Source of the DNA: Melampsora larici-populina 98AG31
Taxonomy: Eukaryota > Basidiomycota > Pucciniomycetes > Pucciniales > Melampsoraceae
Direction: 5' to 3'
Length of the DNA stretch: 64,000 nucleotides
Assembly: GCF_000204055.1 (NCBI RefSeq)
Contig: NW_006768773.1
Location: forward strand, 360,103 to 424,102
Below are positions 1 through 12,400 of this stretch, in pieces; the stretch's first letter is position 1; each line of letters begins with the position of its first letter. A model generated the notes under the pieces. That model searched no databases. It was not told the origin of the DNA and saw only the letters and a program-made list of their open reading frames with translations. Both the position numbers and the translations under genes were made by a program.

Positions 1-420
1 GAGTAGAGTAAGAAGTGAAGGCAGGCAAGGCAAAGTGCAATCGGACAAAGAACAGGAAAGAGGGGAGTGAAGGGGATTGCAGAGAGAGTCAACCTCTTAT
101 GTGGCTCTCTTGCTCCCCTCTGCAAGTGTTTCTTGGGCCATAGTCCGTGAAGAGAATGGCATATCCGGGCGCAGAGCTTCTATGAAGCCCTTTGACAAAT
201 TAATAATTGATCTGCCATGTCATTTCAGGGAATGTGAAGCCCTACGGTCAGAGGTAGGACACAAAAGATTGTTAATTAAGGCTGCATTGTGTTTTGATGC
301 CCAAACAAGTAGCCCTTGAGGTCCGACTCAGCGCTTATGGTAGTCGGTTTTCGTCGGGTATTGCGGGTAATACCCCAAAATCGTAGGGCTACGGGTATCT
401 CTTGAGCGGGCTCAAAATAG
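1..420. other. No gene recognised; left-edge spacer
   Basis: I see no supported gene here. A short open frame at 77-319 resembles nothing I know. A small imperfect foldback lies near 308-390, where TAGCCCT is answered by AGGGCTA; it could be a decayed small inverted-repeat element. The base composition becomes strongly AT-rich from about 430, which I take as the approximate start of the Gypsy-1 leader. Confidence 0.4.
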
Positions 421-832
421 TGGGATCCCTCTATTATACTGCTATAGTTTTATTTAAATACCTCTTTACTTAAATCTATTCCATTATAATCATATTCAAA
501 CAACTCAATTGATTATATTTAACAATCAATATACTCAAGAGTAGTTTTATATAATTTAAATTTATATTCAAGAAACAAATTTATCTTCAAATCAAGATCA
601 CATCAGAACAATTACAAATTTAATTTATCTTTAAAATTAAAATTTATTTCAATATCAATTTAAGATCACAATTATAATCTTCAAGAAATTCAGATTAAAC
701 AATCAAGACTTATTCAAATTTACTTTTACAATTATTAGCATCTATATCTTCTTTGAATTTTATCTATCTCTCTGTTCTTAATTTCAATAATCAAGATGGC
801 AACTACTTATCCTGTTTCAAAATATTTAGATA
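421..832 (+). mobile_element. Gypsy-1, 5' leader and start of gag (left limit uncertain)
   Basis: This AT-rich stretch leads to an ATG at 796, followed by 12 codons (MATTYPVSKYLD) and one more base before the CACTA-like insertion. Joined to position 9445 with one copy of the TA duplication removed, the frame continues as LDTEDDLEDQ, directly into the Gag-Pol frame. Third-position A/T bias is the same on both sides. No LTR or primer-binding site could be placed with confidence, so the left boundary is an estimate. Confidence 0.6.
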
Positions 833-960
833 CACCACGAAGCCTGTTTTCGTTGGAGACCCAGTGTCAGGAAGTTTGGGATACAAACTGCCAACAACCC
901 GGTGGTCCAATGTCGGACCCTCGGGCTTTGATCCGGTTTCCACGCAGCAAAGCCGGATCC

Positions 961-995
961 AGTTGTTCAACCACTTAGCCAGTGGTTGAACAACT
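961..995. repeat. Subterminal perfect hairpin of the CACTA-like element
   Basis: AGTTGTTCAACCACT at 961-975 is the exact reverse complement of 981-995, separated by TAGCC. It lies 128 bp inside the left end. Subterminal repeats in CACTA elements bind the accessory transposition protein, so this is a candidate binding site. Confidence 0.7.
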
Positions 996-1477
996 GTATT
1001 CAAGATCAACAGACGCAATAACAGGGGCACCGTCAACCGTTTTGCTACCTCAAGTCAGATCACCGCCAAGAATCGTCTCTTCCAACGTTGAAATATCGAT
1101 AATCATCACCACTGGCCAATGAGCTTTTCCCATCGGATGACGAAGGAAGACGATTATTGAAACATTTCCCTTCAAACAATCGAAGGAAGACATCACTCTA
1201 GGCGTTTTTCAACGAGCCATCAATCACATCTTTGGACGAGTTCATCGCTTTGGTCCCTTTCTTCAAAGGTGATTGGTTCACAAATCCACAGCCATCGATC
1301 TCATCGTCATAATTTTTTTAACGATGTTTCCATTTCATCAAAAGTGATTTGTTCACTTAGCCACGACCTTGGAATCAAAACCAAACAACGTCTATCGAGA
1401 TCATTCAAAGGATGGACTCAACAAATGGCCTCGATGAATGTGACCCATTTTGAACTGTCTCAAAGTTGACACACGAG

Positions 1478-4400
1478 ATGACTGATGCAGTGATCTTTCA
1501 AGGTTATCTCGAGACGATCGAAGGCACAAACTCGTCTTTTACGTGTGTTGCTTGTCCACTCAGTCGACCAATGGTAGCAAATGCAATTGCAAAACATAAC
1601 AGATCCGCTCATCATCGAAAATTTCACAAGATATGGCTGGAACAAGAAGCAGCGAGAAAAGTCGAATTATCGAAACCTGACGCACCGGAACTAGAACCTG
1701 ATCCACCAAGTCCGGATGATCAGAATCAGTTTCCGGCGTACAATCCGGATTTGGCTGATGTGGAACCAGATCACGAGAGCTTAGAAGATCGTCGGAAAAG
1801 GCTATTAGACTCATGGACTAAAGACTTATCAGGTCTTTTTAGATCTCCAGCTTTAAGTGTCAACAGCGACACCGAGGATTCAATCCACAATTCTCCACAT
1901 CATACACAACATTCCGAATCTGAAAAGGATGATTCAGAGGTGTCAGACGAACAAGAGCTCCTTGACAATGACATGGACGAATGCGACTCGGGCTGGGCTC
2001 CTTTCTCAAATATGGAGGCACGTCTGTTATGAAGTATTCCTAAGCATCTTTGTCCTGCTGACCGATGTTTGTTATCATCTTCAGCAAATGGTCGGGTCCC
2101 TTATTCTTGGGTCAACAAGGACTACGAGGTCCTTGTTAGATTATGAGCGGTTGCGCTTCTTCTTCAGCCTACTTGGCGCCAACATTCCAGCATACAAAAC
2201 GGTCCAAAATCATCGTCGACGTCTGAAGAAACAATTTAATTTCAATGTGTGCGAAACCCTCAGCCCACTCGAGAATCCATGCTTTGGATTAACAATTAAG
2301 GAGACTTTGAGACAGGCAAGTATAACTCAAATTTCACGCGGATAAGCAGGTTAATAATGTGTTCTCTGAATCACTGTCTGATTTATAGGAACTTTCAAAT
2401 CCATATGTTGCAAATTTCCTTGAGTTCATCCCTGAGCTTCCAGATGCGAATTCCAAAATTCATCGCCTGTCCCAGTCAAAGAAGTGGCGCGAGGAGCTTG
2501 AAGAAGACATCAGGGTTCAGATGGTTGAACAAGGAAATAATCACTTCTACCTGTACGAACTGGTTCAACTTCAATCTAAAAAAATTGTCATTCCTTTCTA
2601 TTTTTATAAATATGGCAATGAAGTACTTGCAAAGTGTGTAAATGCAGTTCAAAAGTTTGTAAAAGTAGGTAGAGATTCTAAAATTAGAACAGAATTTAAA
2701 GCTGCTCCCACTTTTAATTCTCCTTCTTTGTCAACAATCAACATCAAAACTTTCTGGAGGACTTTTGACCAGATTGAATTGCCTGATGGTCAATTGATGA
2801 AATCCTATTGTAGCAAAGTCATGTATTGTGAGTTGAGAGTATTGATTCTGAATTTTTGCTTGGTATTAACATTTGTGTTGATGTCCAAGCTCAAAAAGGA
2901 GACGAGTTTATGGAAGTCCCATATCTCAACGCTTGGCGGATAAAAGCAAACTCTCGAATAATTCGACATGTCCCTTTGGTCTTGTACTGCGATGACCTTT
3001 CGGGTAATGTTTCCAAGAGATGGAACAAGCATTTAGCTTTCTATTTCACTCTCGCCGGTCTTCCACCTAAGTTAGCAAATCAGGAATTTAATTGTCATTT
3101 TTTATCAACTTCAAACTCTGCAGGTGCCTTAGAATTGGCAGACCCTTTGATAGACGAGTTGAAGTAAGAGAACTGCTTTATTTTAAAACAAACATCTTGT
3201 TGAGTAACACTGATAAGTTCTTTCAGTGATTTGACTGAACATGGCTTTGTGGCATTTGATCACAAAGCCCAAACAGAAGTATTTGTGATGACCACAATAC
3301 TCTGTCACCTAGGAGACTCTCCTATGCACGCGGAAGTAACAAATACCATGAATCCAACTTCCTCGTTGACGCCTTGTAGGATTTGTCACCTGAAGGTGAA
3401 ATCTTTATTAGAAAAGCGGACTTCCAAGTATGTATGTAACTTTGTGGGAATAGACGAAGGTGGAGAACGGGTGAGATTTCAAGATTTAATACACAATTTT
3501 CTCGAAACTTTCTCATCCTTAATTTTATGAACATTATATATGCTTTAGAATTCTCTACCCACACGTGATTGGACCGCAACTTCAAAGGGCACTAAGGATC
3601 TTTGGCAAAAGGCTCAACTGCCAGGGCCTATCTCTCACTTCGAAACAGATTCGGCCGCCCTTGGATTACGAGATGCTTTGAACACAACCTTTGTCAAACG
3701 AGCTCAAGAGTTACATAAAAATCGAAATGTTTCTAAAGATGATGTAGCTGAAATGTGTCGCGAGCTGAATGAAAAGTTTGGGGAACGCTTGTTCAACCCG
3801 TTTTTACGTTTAAAAGGTGATTTTCATTATGAAGTGCTTTTCTTTTGGAGTGCTGTTTGTAAGCTGATAATACCCTTATTTTACAGGCTTCGATGGACAT
3901 CGTGATACTCCAGTGGAAATTTTACACGTGATGTTGTTAGGTATTGGAAAATACTTTTTATGCCATCAAATGAATAGTTGCAGCCCCGCCGAAAAGGACA
4001 AACTATGGGGCCGCTGGAGATCTTTTGACAGTTCCGGACTAAACATTCCACCCATTCAACCTAAAAGCATGATTCAGCATTTTCAAAGCCTCAATGGAAA
4101 AGAATTTCGAGTGGTCTTGCAGGCGGCACCTTTTATTTTTTTGGACTCAAAGCTTTCAGATGAAGAACGTGCAGCGTGGAACGATTTGGCACACTTGGCA
4201 CCTTATCTATTTCAGACTGAAATAGCTGACATGGATCTGTACCTCAAGGAACTCGACAAGCTCATCCAGCGATTTCTGAAATCAATTATAAAACTATCGG
4301 CACAATGGTGCAATAAACCTAAGTTTCACATGTTGATTCATCTATGTGAATCAATTCAACGATTTGGTCCGCCCTGCCTTTTTGCAACAGAAAACTTTGA

Positions 4401-5628
4401 ATCTTATAACGGAAACACACAAAGTTCATCAATTCATTCGAATCATTTAAGTCCTGGACGAGATATTGCGAATTCTTTCAACAGTTATAAACTGATCAGG
4501 GCGCTAGCTTCCGGAACCACATTATATGATCACAAGCTCAAAACATACATCCGTTCAGGTTCAAAAGTCCAAGAATTATTTCGAAACAATAAACTTTTTC
4601 AAAAGGCCTTAGGTTACAACGCTTCTTGGAACGTGGAAGCTAGAATTCAAATTGGAAGTAAGTATTCGTGGTAATATAAAGCATTTTCATAACATGTATA
4701 TGCCGCATTTTTAACCACTGTTATGCTTTTAACTTGTTTCAATTTGCAGAGAAAGCACGCTCCCAACCACCAGATTCGAGAGCTCTGATTCCAACAAACA
4801 TCTTCAATACATTTTCCGCGGAGGACTGGAAAGTCCTTGAAGATATCACTTTATCAACACAACAAAAAGTATCTGCCAATTCTTTTATTTCTTTCAAAAC
4901 CAAAAATGACCCCATCGGGAGCATTGCTCGAGTTCAAACAATCTGGGGTGTAGGAGGCTGCGGAATTTCTCAGACGATGGTTCAAGCAGTCTATTGCCAA
5001 ATGGGCCAGGTGAGCGGATATTATGGAATGCGGGAACTGCAGCAGACTGATACAAGTGTCTGGATCAAAATTGATGTGAGTTATTACCCATATAAATCAC
5101 TTCCTTCACTACCTTGTGTTTTCTAACCCGTGATTTGTATTTCAACCAAACACGCAGGACATTGAAGGCGTTCTCAATGTCCAACATGACTGTTATCGAG
5201 GCAAATGTAATGTGCAGAAGGTCAGGCCGACTATCATTGAACGACGAGTGTTGAAAAAGCTGGATTTTGCTGTGGTTCACGAGGAAACCATGGATTACAT
5301 CTTAAATTCAGGCGCGTTCTATTCAGCGGAATTGCATCGTAAATATGCTAGGATTCAATTCGCCGAAAGCAACTCGCATGATTGGGTCTTGGCTGTGGAG
5401 AAAGGACTTGCGAATTGGGATGCCGCTGTTAAAAAAAGAGACGATACAAAGGAGAAGAAGCGGCAAAAAGCAAAAGACAAAATATTAGGTAGCCAAACAG
5501 GTCAACCTTCCACAAACAAGAAAAGAAAAACAAACCAAGGCCAGTCACAGTTACAACCATCTAACTCTGAACTTGTCGATAGGTATCTCTTGACCGGTCA
5601 ACCGGTCGCGGGCCCTTCCAATTCATGA
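1478..5628 (+). CDS. Spliced transposase of CACTA-like/KDZ-like element
   Basis: A multi-exon gene encoding the likely transposase. It opens with a candidate C2H2 finger (CVAC...H...H, about 1541-1620), then an acidic low-complexity segment. Conserved blocks follow: LAGLPPKLANQEF (about 3051-3090), CHLGDSPMHAE (about 3303-3333), the paired-Cys CRICH, NPFLRLKGFDGHRDTPVEIL (split by an intron at about 3817-3886), KPKFHMLIHL with ATENFESYNG, and a basic Lys-rich tail. I recognise this order from repeats widespread in rust genomes, but I cannot place it in a named Pfam family. Introns are supported by GT-AG sites and frame continuity (for example 3168-3226 and 5075-5157). The acceptor at about 2388 pairs best with a GC donor (CAG/GCAAGT, about 2315). 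I chose the ATG at 1478 over an upstream TTG in the same frame. No obvious disabling break was seen, so the gene may be functional. Confidence 0.75.
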
Positions 5629-6337
5629 AGAAAAGATATTTCATTTTTATGATGTTGATCAAACTCACAACATAATTCTTTTTAACCACCGTTATGTATC
5701 TCATTTTTGTATCAACATTTTATTAACTCTTTATGGTGCTTCGCATCACCAAGTGAACTTACAAATTTCTCAAATAAATCAAACAAATATTTAGAATTCT
5801 AAAATATATATATCTTTGTTTTATTTTTTAATTACAAAGATATATATATGCGCCGTTCAAAGGAGGATACATACTTTACCTTTTGAAGATATCATTGATC
5901 GTTTGGCTTCCATTGGAGAAAAATGAAAGGAGTCAAAATCCAAAGGAAAAGATATTGTACAACTCAATTGTATAAACTTCCAAGTTGATATATCTTAGAC
6001 CCTTACCAACATGTCAATCTAAGATATCCTTTTCGTGTTAAACGGAGAAGATCCATCGACGATATCTTTGAACGTTTCAAAGATATCTTCTTCATTATTC
6101 CTTCAATTTTTGAAAGATCCTCTGAGCGTTCAAAAGGTGCTAAATATTTACTCGGTATTCTTTCATTCCATTGAAACCCACCTGATTATACCTTTTCTCT
6201 TATAAGTGGTTCATCGCTGTGCTGTCTTCAACAATCCCATCTTTTCCGTGAAATCAAGGGATTGAAGACATTTCAAAAGTTCAACGGGGCCGGACCGTAG
6301 CAATTTGAAATTATCTTCTGAGACTTCTGTTGACTTC
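5629..6337. other. Intergenic spacer between the two transposon genes
   Basis: AT-rich DNA without coding signal. It contains an inverted repeat in which atatatatctttg near 5806 is answered by caaagatatatatat near 5836, and a second, agatatctttgaa/tttcaaagatatct, near 6060-6090. These sit where the first gene's 3' end and the second gene's promoter should be. They could be processing or regulatory hairpins, but nothing in the sequence proves that. Confidence 0.4.
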
Positions 6338-8899
6338 ATGTCATTTCTCTTTTCACTTCCTCGCATCTTCCCTCTCGCTCAAGACCCTCCAAGTTCACCT
6401 TCACCAATGAAGTCTGGTAGTCAACGATCCCAGACGTCCCAACGGGCCATCGCTTCGCAAATCAGTCCTCAACAAGAGCAATCCAATCGGAACACTCCCA
6501 GCATTTCAGGCTCTCGGGCATCCACTCGATCTCAAAAGAGGAAACTCACTCAAAACCACCCATCATCGCCATCTCCAGTTTCCACTTGTACTCAACGTTA
6601 TAGGCCATACCAATGTTCAAAACGTTTGCAGCCAAGTCTTCCAACTCAGCAATCGACACATGGCAACACTCCGAGGGCCTCTGTTTCACGATCTACACGA
6701 TATCAAAACAGACATCATCAGCGTGAACAAACTGAAGAACTCGAAAGTCACAATTCTCAATTATCTAATCCTACCGAAGGAAATCAGAAAAACGAAGAAG
6801 AAGATGATGAAATACCTCAAAAGCCTGCCGAAGAGTCACAGAGAGAAGACTCCGAAGAACCTTTCAATCAAAAAGATTTAAATTTATTCAACGCTGGCTC
6901 TGATGACAACAATGTAACCGACGAAAGTCCTTATAAACCGGAGGATAGCAGTGAACGTAATAGTAGTGAAGGTGAAGACGATTATCGTAAGTTCTCCACT
7001 GATTTTTATTAAAGTTGAAGGATATTGATAATATCAGCTTATGTGAACTTAGCCACCAAAGCTGCCACAGTCCGCCCCGCTGCTCGAACTATGTCGAAGA
7101 ACCATAGCGGACAGACTGCTTTACCTTCCCATATGACAGCCGCTCATTCCCAATCTTTCGAACGCATTGCTAATTGGGCGGATCTTGATCAAGATGCTCG
7201 CACGGTTGGACGAAAGTTATGTAATGTGAGTAAGATGAACTGAATAACGCACAGAACATGGAACTCATCATCTTATCTCACAGGTTACTGGCAGTGACGA
7301 TCAATTCCATGCCTGCGTGGTTGCCACACTATCCATGCGCCAAGAGATGGTAGTGTTATCAAATCAGCTTGACAAAATCAAGCAACAAATAAGCAAAATA
7401 TCTTGTGGAAGAGGCAGTTCTTGGAAAGACGAAGAGCATACCAAGCTCAAAGTAAGCCGTCTGCTAGCTAAGTACCATTTAAATAAATGTTATACATGTG
7501 TAATCGAACTAATCTGACACTTGATCAATGCATTGTCATCATCTCTACAGGCAGTTGTTTGTTCTACAGCGGTCAAGAAGATCATGGACGGCAATATCCA
7601 GGCATACACCGCTAAGGAGAACAAAATCATCAATGAGGACCCGCTACCCTTCTGTTTGTATGGGAAAGTCATGGTAATTGTGCTTCCCATTGTTTTCACG
7701 TCATTCTTCAAGAACTAATACATTTATGGGATACAAAGTTGAATCCGGGAACGGACCCGGATTTTTTCCCAAATTTCCAAATACCGTTTTTAGCGGTAGT
7801 TTGGATATTGGGAAAAAATCCGGATTTTTTTATCTTTGAATCCCCGGTTGCTCCATCGGCCATTACACCTCTTTTTTCCAAATTTCAACTCCATTTGGAA
7901 ATTTGGAAATTTGGGAAAAAATCCGGGACCGTTCCCGGATTCAACTTTGTATCCCATAATTGTTCACGTCAGACTGAGATCTTAGGTAAACCATCCGAAT
8001 GGAAGAAGGAATATCTTCCACCACGATATGGTGTCGATCCGGACAACAAATTGAGTTGTGCTTTTCATTCTTTGGTGAATACTGCTTTGAAGGAGGTCAG
8101 AAAGGACTTTGAAACTGTGGTATGTCTTACTTATAACTGGCATGAAGTGTCCACCTTCCTGACCGAAACTTCTCAGCTCCTTCAAAACATTTATCTTCCG
8201 GATCGAAAAACACCACGTGTGGATGCACCAGTGCCTATTCTTGACACGGTTATTGTCAAAGTAAGTTACTTGTTATCTTGGATTATGGAAATATCACTGG
8301 ATCGAAAGACTCCCCCGTATACACAGCTGTACCAAAAGGAACATGGTGTCAGTGGTCAAGTCCTTGTTACCAAAGAGGTACTTGACAAAGTGGGCTACCT
8401 TCGATCATCACGATATGCATGGGTGGTAAGTTCATCATGTTGTTCATCTATCTGCAACTTATGTACAACTTACCACTGCCTTTGTCCGGGTCCTCCTCTC
8501 AGAGGATGCAGGCAATCCACTGGGGGTTAAACCGTAATAACAAGAATTTTAAGTATGGCAGCCGATCCTTGTGGGACGTCATTGATGAACAACTGGAGTA
8601 CTTACGAAGTAAATCCACGCGATATCGTCACGCGTAGGTCATGCTATATCTTAATGAATAACTACACCCTTTAAAATGCTTATGCTTATCAAGGGTAATT
8701 TTACAGGTTTTTTACCTTGTGTGACCAAAATGACATCGATCGAATCAATGGGACCAAGAATTTTGCCCAATTAAAGGATTCTACCGACTTCTCGCTGCCA
8801 AGTGAGGCACAAATTGAGGAGGAAATCGAGTATTTGAATCAGACTTTTGGAACGGAACAGTCACCCGACGAGGCGTCGCATGTACTCGTCGAAGGCTAG
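6338..8899 (+). CDS. Spliced companion gene of the CACTA-like element (TnpA-like role inferred)
   Basis: The second gene of the element. Exon 1 encodes a Ser/Gln/Pro-rich and then acidic protein, ending at a GT donor near 6989. Later exons are linked by good splice sites: acceptors at about 7070, 7283, 7551, 7970, 8501 and 8706, and donors at about 7210, 7450, 7672, 8426 and 8635. Recognisable blocks include GLNRNNKNFKYGSRSLWDV and DRINGTKNFAQL followed by DFSLP near the C-terminus. I remember similar tails in rust transposon proteins, but no biochemical function is known to me. By position and acidic, Ser-rich composition it may be the subterminal-repeat-binding partner of the transposase. 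The start is the first in-frame ATG (6338). The intron after 7672 has been enlarged by a 230-bp MITE without loss of either splice site. Confidence 0.6.
7727..7956. mobile_element. Mariner-like MITE in an intron
   Basis: A 230-bp non-coding element with terminal inverted repeats of at least 28 bp, starting TGGGATACAAAGTTGAATCC and ending in its reverse complement. It is flanked by TA on both sides (7725-7726 and 7957-7958), the Tc1/mariner signature. Internal segments repeat AAATTTCCAAAT and its complement, so the whole molecule can fold back. It lies between the donor near 7672 and the acceptor near 7970 of the companion gene and so would be spliced out. Confidence 0.8.
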
Positions 8900-9442
8900 G
8901 TTTGATGTATGGTTCTATGACATATAGACCAGTTTGGTCAATGTTTTCATTTATCATTTTATCTTTTATTTTATCTTTTATCAATGGCTCTTTGATACAT
9001 ATGTCTTTTCCCTCATTTTTTTTTCTTTTACCTCGTTTTTTTTATCCTTATTTTCAAATTTTTTGTATTGTTGTCAAATCTTATTTTCATTTATCATCAA
9101 TCTCAATGTGAATTTATGTTTTTGAGTTGTTTCAATTATAGCAATTAACTTGAAGTCATCTGAAATATTATATTCTGTTTGTGTTTCATTAAACAATTAC
9201 CAATTGACAAAATTTATTAGTAAATAAAACAAGGCATTCATATCCTTGCGACAAATGATGGTTGAAGGCCTCAACCAGTTTCGATCAAGTGACAACTGGT
9301 TCAATCACCAGTCTTGCAAAACACGGGTTCCAACACCGTAAAACGGCCACGTGTGGCCAACGATGGTCACCACCAACAAAAAACCCGGTCCTCAACCGTG
9401 ACTCGACCCCGGCTGAGGACCAGTTAGAGGGGGTTCGTGGTG
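8900..9442. other. 3' untranslated and right subterminal region of the CACTA-like element
   Basis: After the stop at 8899 the sequence is T-rich until about 9240, with no coding signal. From 9250 to the right end it becomes GC-richer and full of short inverted motifs (ggttgaaggcctcaacc, ctggttcaatcaccag, gccacgtgtggc), which look like the right subterminal repeat region. Confidence 0.6.
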
Positions 9443-9444
9443 TA

Positions 9445-12400
9445 CTGAAGATGATTTAGAAGATCAACTTCCACCAACATCACATTATAACAGACCAGCA
9501 CGAAAGCAAGAAACAATTTTACCTGTCACAGAACATCCAATTTCTTTTACTTCTCAGAATCCACCACCATTGGAACTTCATCAATCAACTTCTGAGAATG
9601 TAGTTCCACCTACATCTTTTGAACGTTATAGAGAATTTCCCTCAGAAAATGTTAAATCAGATGAAGGAGAAGATAGAGATGCTCAGCAACAATTAATTCA
9701 TGATCAAATGAAGTTGGCTGAAGAAAGAAAGGAGTTTCAACAATATGTTAAAGCTATTGAAGAAAGGAAGAATGAAATGCAAGAAAAGTTAAAAGGAAAA
9801 GAAGGTGAAGAAGTTAAGAAAGTAGAAGAAGTGATTAAAAAGACAATTATTAAGAAAGGTAAAGGTGTTAAGAAGAATCAAGAAACTGAAAGCAGTAGTA
9901 GTAGTTCTAGTTCTGATAGTTCTAGTTCAAGTAGTGAAGAAGAAAGTAGTAGCAGTAGTTCTGAGGATGATAAGGTGGAGGTAGTAGTTACAAAAAGAAG
10001 AGGTAAGAATGTCAAAGCAAGAACAAATGATAACTCTGATCCTAGTGTTAGGTTTGAGGTGGGGGGAAATATAGATAAGTTTCTCATTAATTATCAAGCT
10101 CAGGCTGAAGCAAATGGTGCTTCTGAATTGGATATGGCTAGACAAATAACAAGTTTTTTAGAAGGAGAAGAATTGAAAGAAGAAGTTAGAGAGATGGAAG
10201 GTTGGGGATCTGGTGAATGGAACTGGGGTAAGATAAAAAAGCAATTAAAGAAAAGGTATTGTGCTCTTACTGAACCTCCAAAGTATTCAACTGAACATCT
10301 TAGAGCTCTTTCTGATAGGACTGCTAAGAAAGGAGGAATTTCAACTAGAGAAGAATATCAAACCTTTAGAGTTAATTTCGATAAAGTACATGATTATTTA
10401 GTAAGACATGGTTATATTGATTCAGAAGCAGAAGTTGTGCAATATTTTTATGAAGCATTTTCAGATAATTTACAAGAGAAGTTTAAAGAAAGATTGAAGA
10501 AGAAGAAATTAATCAGCAAGGTTTCTGGAGATAGGTATAAGTTGCCTAAATTGGAGAAGCTGACTAAAGTTGTGGATTATATTTTATCAGATAAAGTTGT
10601 CTTTATTAAAGAAGAAGTTGGAGAAAGGAAGTTGGTTATTAAAGATGAAATTAAAGTAGTTAAGGAGGAAGTGATTCAGAATGATACTAGGAATAAGGTA
10701 GCTAAGATGGGAGGAATGCAAGCAAAAGCATCTCAACAAATTGATTCTTTATGTAATGAATTTCATGATTTACAAATTAATCAAACTCTTTTTCCAAATC
10801 ATCTTCCCTCTTTTGCTGCATTTAAAAATAATCCTGGTTCTTTTCAAGCTCAGGCTAATCAACAACAACATCCTTTTCCTAGGTTTCAAAATAATCAAAG
10901 ACATAATTATCAAAGGCAAAATTATAATAACAATATCAATCAAGGTTACAATCAACAGCAACATGTAGTACCTCAAAACAATGTAGGTCAACAACAACCT
11001 GTGGTAAATAAGTTTAATAACAACAATAATAATAGACCTTTTACCCAGCAACCTCCTGTGGTAAATCCACCACCTGTAGTTCAAAATCAAAATACTACTT
11101 ATCAACCACCTGCTACATATATTTGTTCCTATTGTAATACAGAAGGTCATACTGTAGGAAGATGTAGATGGGTCATTCAAGATAAGCAAGCTGGTTTACT
11201 TCAAGATAGAATTGATGGATTTTCCTTACCTGGTAGTAATGCAAGATTAACTAAGATGGGAGGTGATGGAATTCGTCAACAAGTTATTAAGTATTCAGAA
11301 GTTCAAGCTAATAATGCTGCTAGACAGAATATGACTAATCAACAAAATTCTAATTCATCTAATGTTAATACAGTGTTACCACCACCACCACCACCTGTTG
11401 TTCCAACAAGTATTCTTAAGAATGAAAATGGTAAAGATAAGATTCAAGAATTGAAAGCTAATTGTGGTGTTCTTCAAGAATGGTCAGTTCCAAAAGTTGT
11501 GAATAGGAAAGGAGATGTCAAAGCTGGAGCAGGAACTGTTATTTATGATGTTTATATGCAAACTAGAAGTGGAAAAGATGTTAAAGAAGTAGAATCAAAG
11601 AAGAAAAAGAAGGTAGTTATTAGTGAAGAAGTGGAAGAAATTAATGATATGGATATTGATGAGGAAGAAATGGCTAAAGCAGATGAAGATACACTTGAAA
11701 ATAGTATGAGAAGAATTGAGAAGGATTGTGGTAGTGATATAGCTGATGAAGGATCAAGTAAAACTACAAAACCATCTTTTATTATTCCTAATCCAGGAGA
11801 TGTTAAAAAGAAGATGGCTAGACCTGTATTTACTGAAAATCCTGGAGCAGTTCAGAAGGTTGTGGAAAAGTTGATGAAAGGATCAATTGAAATTCAAATG
11901 AAGGAACTTTGCGCTATTTCACCTGAAGTTGCTGAAGAAGTTAAGAGATGGGTAAGTAAAAGAAGATTAAATTTACAGCAAGACTCAATGGCATCTGTAG
12001 TTAATAGTACTGTGTTATCAGATTTTGAAGAATCTGATTCAGAGGAATCTGTGGAGGTGAAATTGTCTAAGCTGACCTTATATTCAACTCCTTTAGGTCA
12101 TGTATATATTATGGTTGGAGGAAAGAAATTGAAGGCTCTGGTTGACTCAGGATCTCAAATTAATATACTACCATTGAAAGTTATGCAGACTTTACCAGCC
12201 CAAGTACTAGTTAATTTGAAAAGTGGTGTTAAAGGTATTAGTGGTCATAAAACTCCTCTTTGTGGAATATCAGAGCAAGTTCAGATAAGTATCGGAAGAA
12301 ATATTAGTGGACCAGTTCATTTCTTTATTGCAGAAGAAGATGATACTCCTATTTTACTTGGTAGACCTTTTCTCTTTGATTTTGAAGCTCAATTAGATTT

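Larger units (their letters stand above)
833..9442 (+). mobile_element. CACTA-like DNA transposon inserted in Gypsy-1 gag
   Basis: An 8,610-bp element bounded by the short inverted repeat CACCACGAA (left) and TTCGTGGTG (right), with TA on both sides (831-832 and 9443-9444). Removing the element and one TA restores the host Gag reading frame, which fixes the boundaries. It carries two plus-strand spliced genes, a DDE-type transposase and a companion gene, which is the usual layout of CACTA/EnSpm elements. Subterminal regions hold hairpins: a perfect 15-bp stem at 961-995 on the left, and inverted GGTTGA/TCAACC and GCCACGTGTGGC motifs near 9260-9360 on the right. The short TIR, CACC instead of CACT, and the 2-bp duplication make exact family placement (EnSpm versus KDZ-like) uncertain. 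Confidence 0.85.

Noticed and set aside
77..319. 80-codon open frame at the left edge
   Set aside because: No recognisable motif, no splice partners, and composition close to background.
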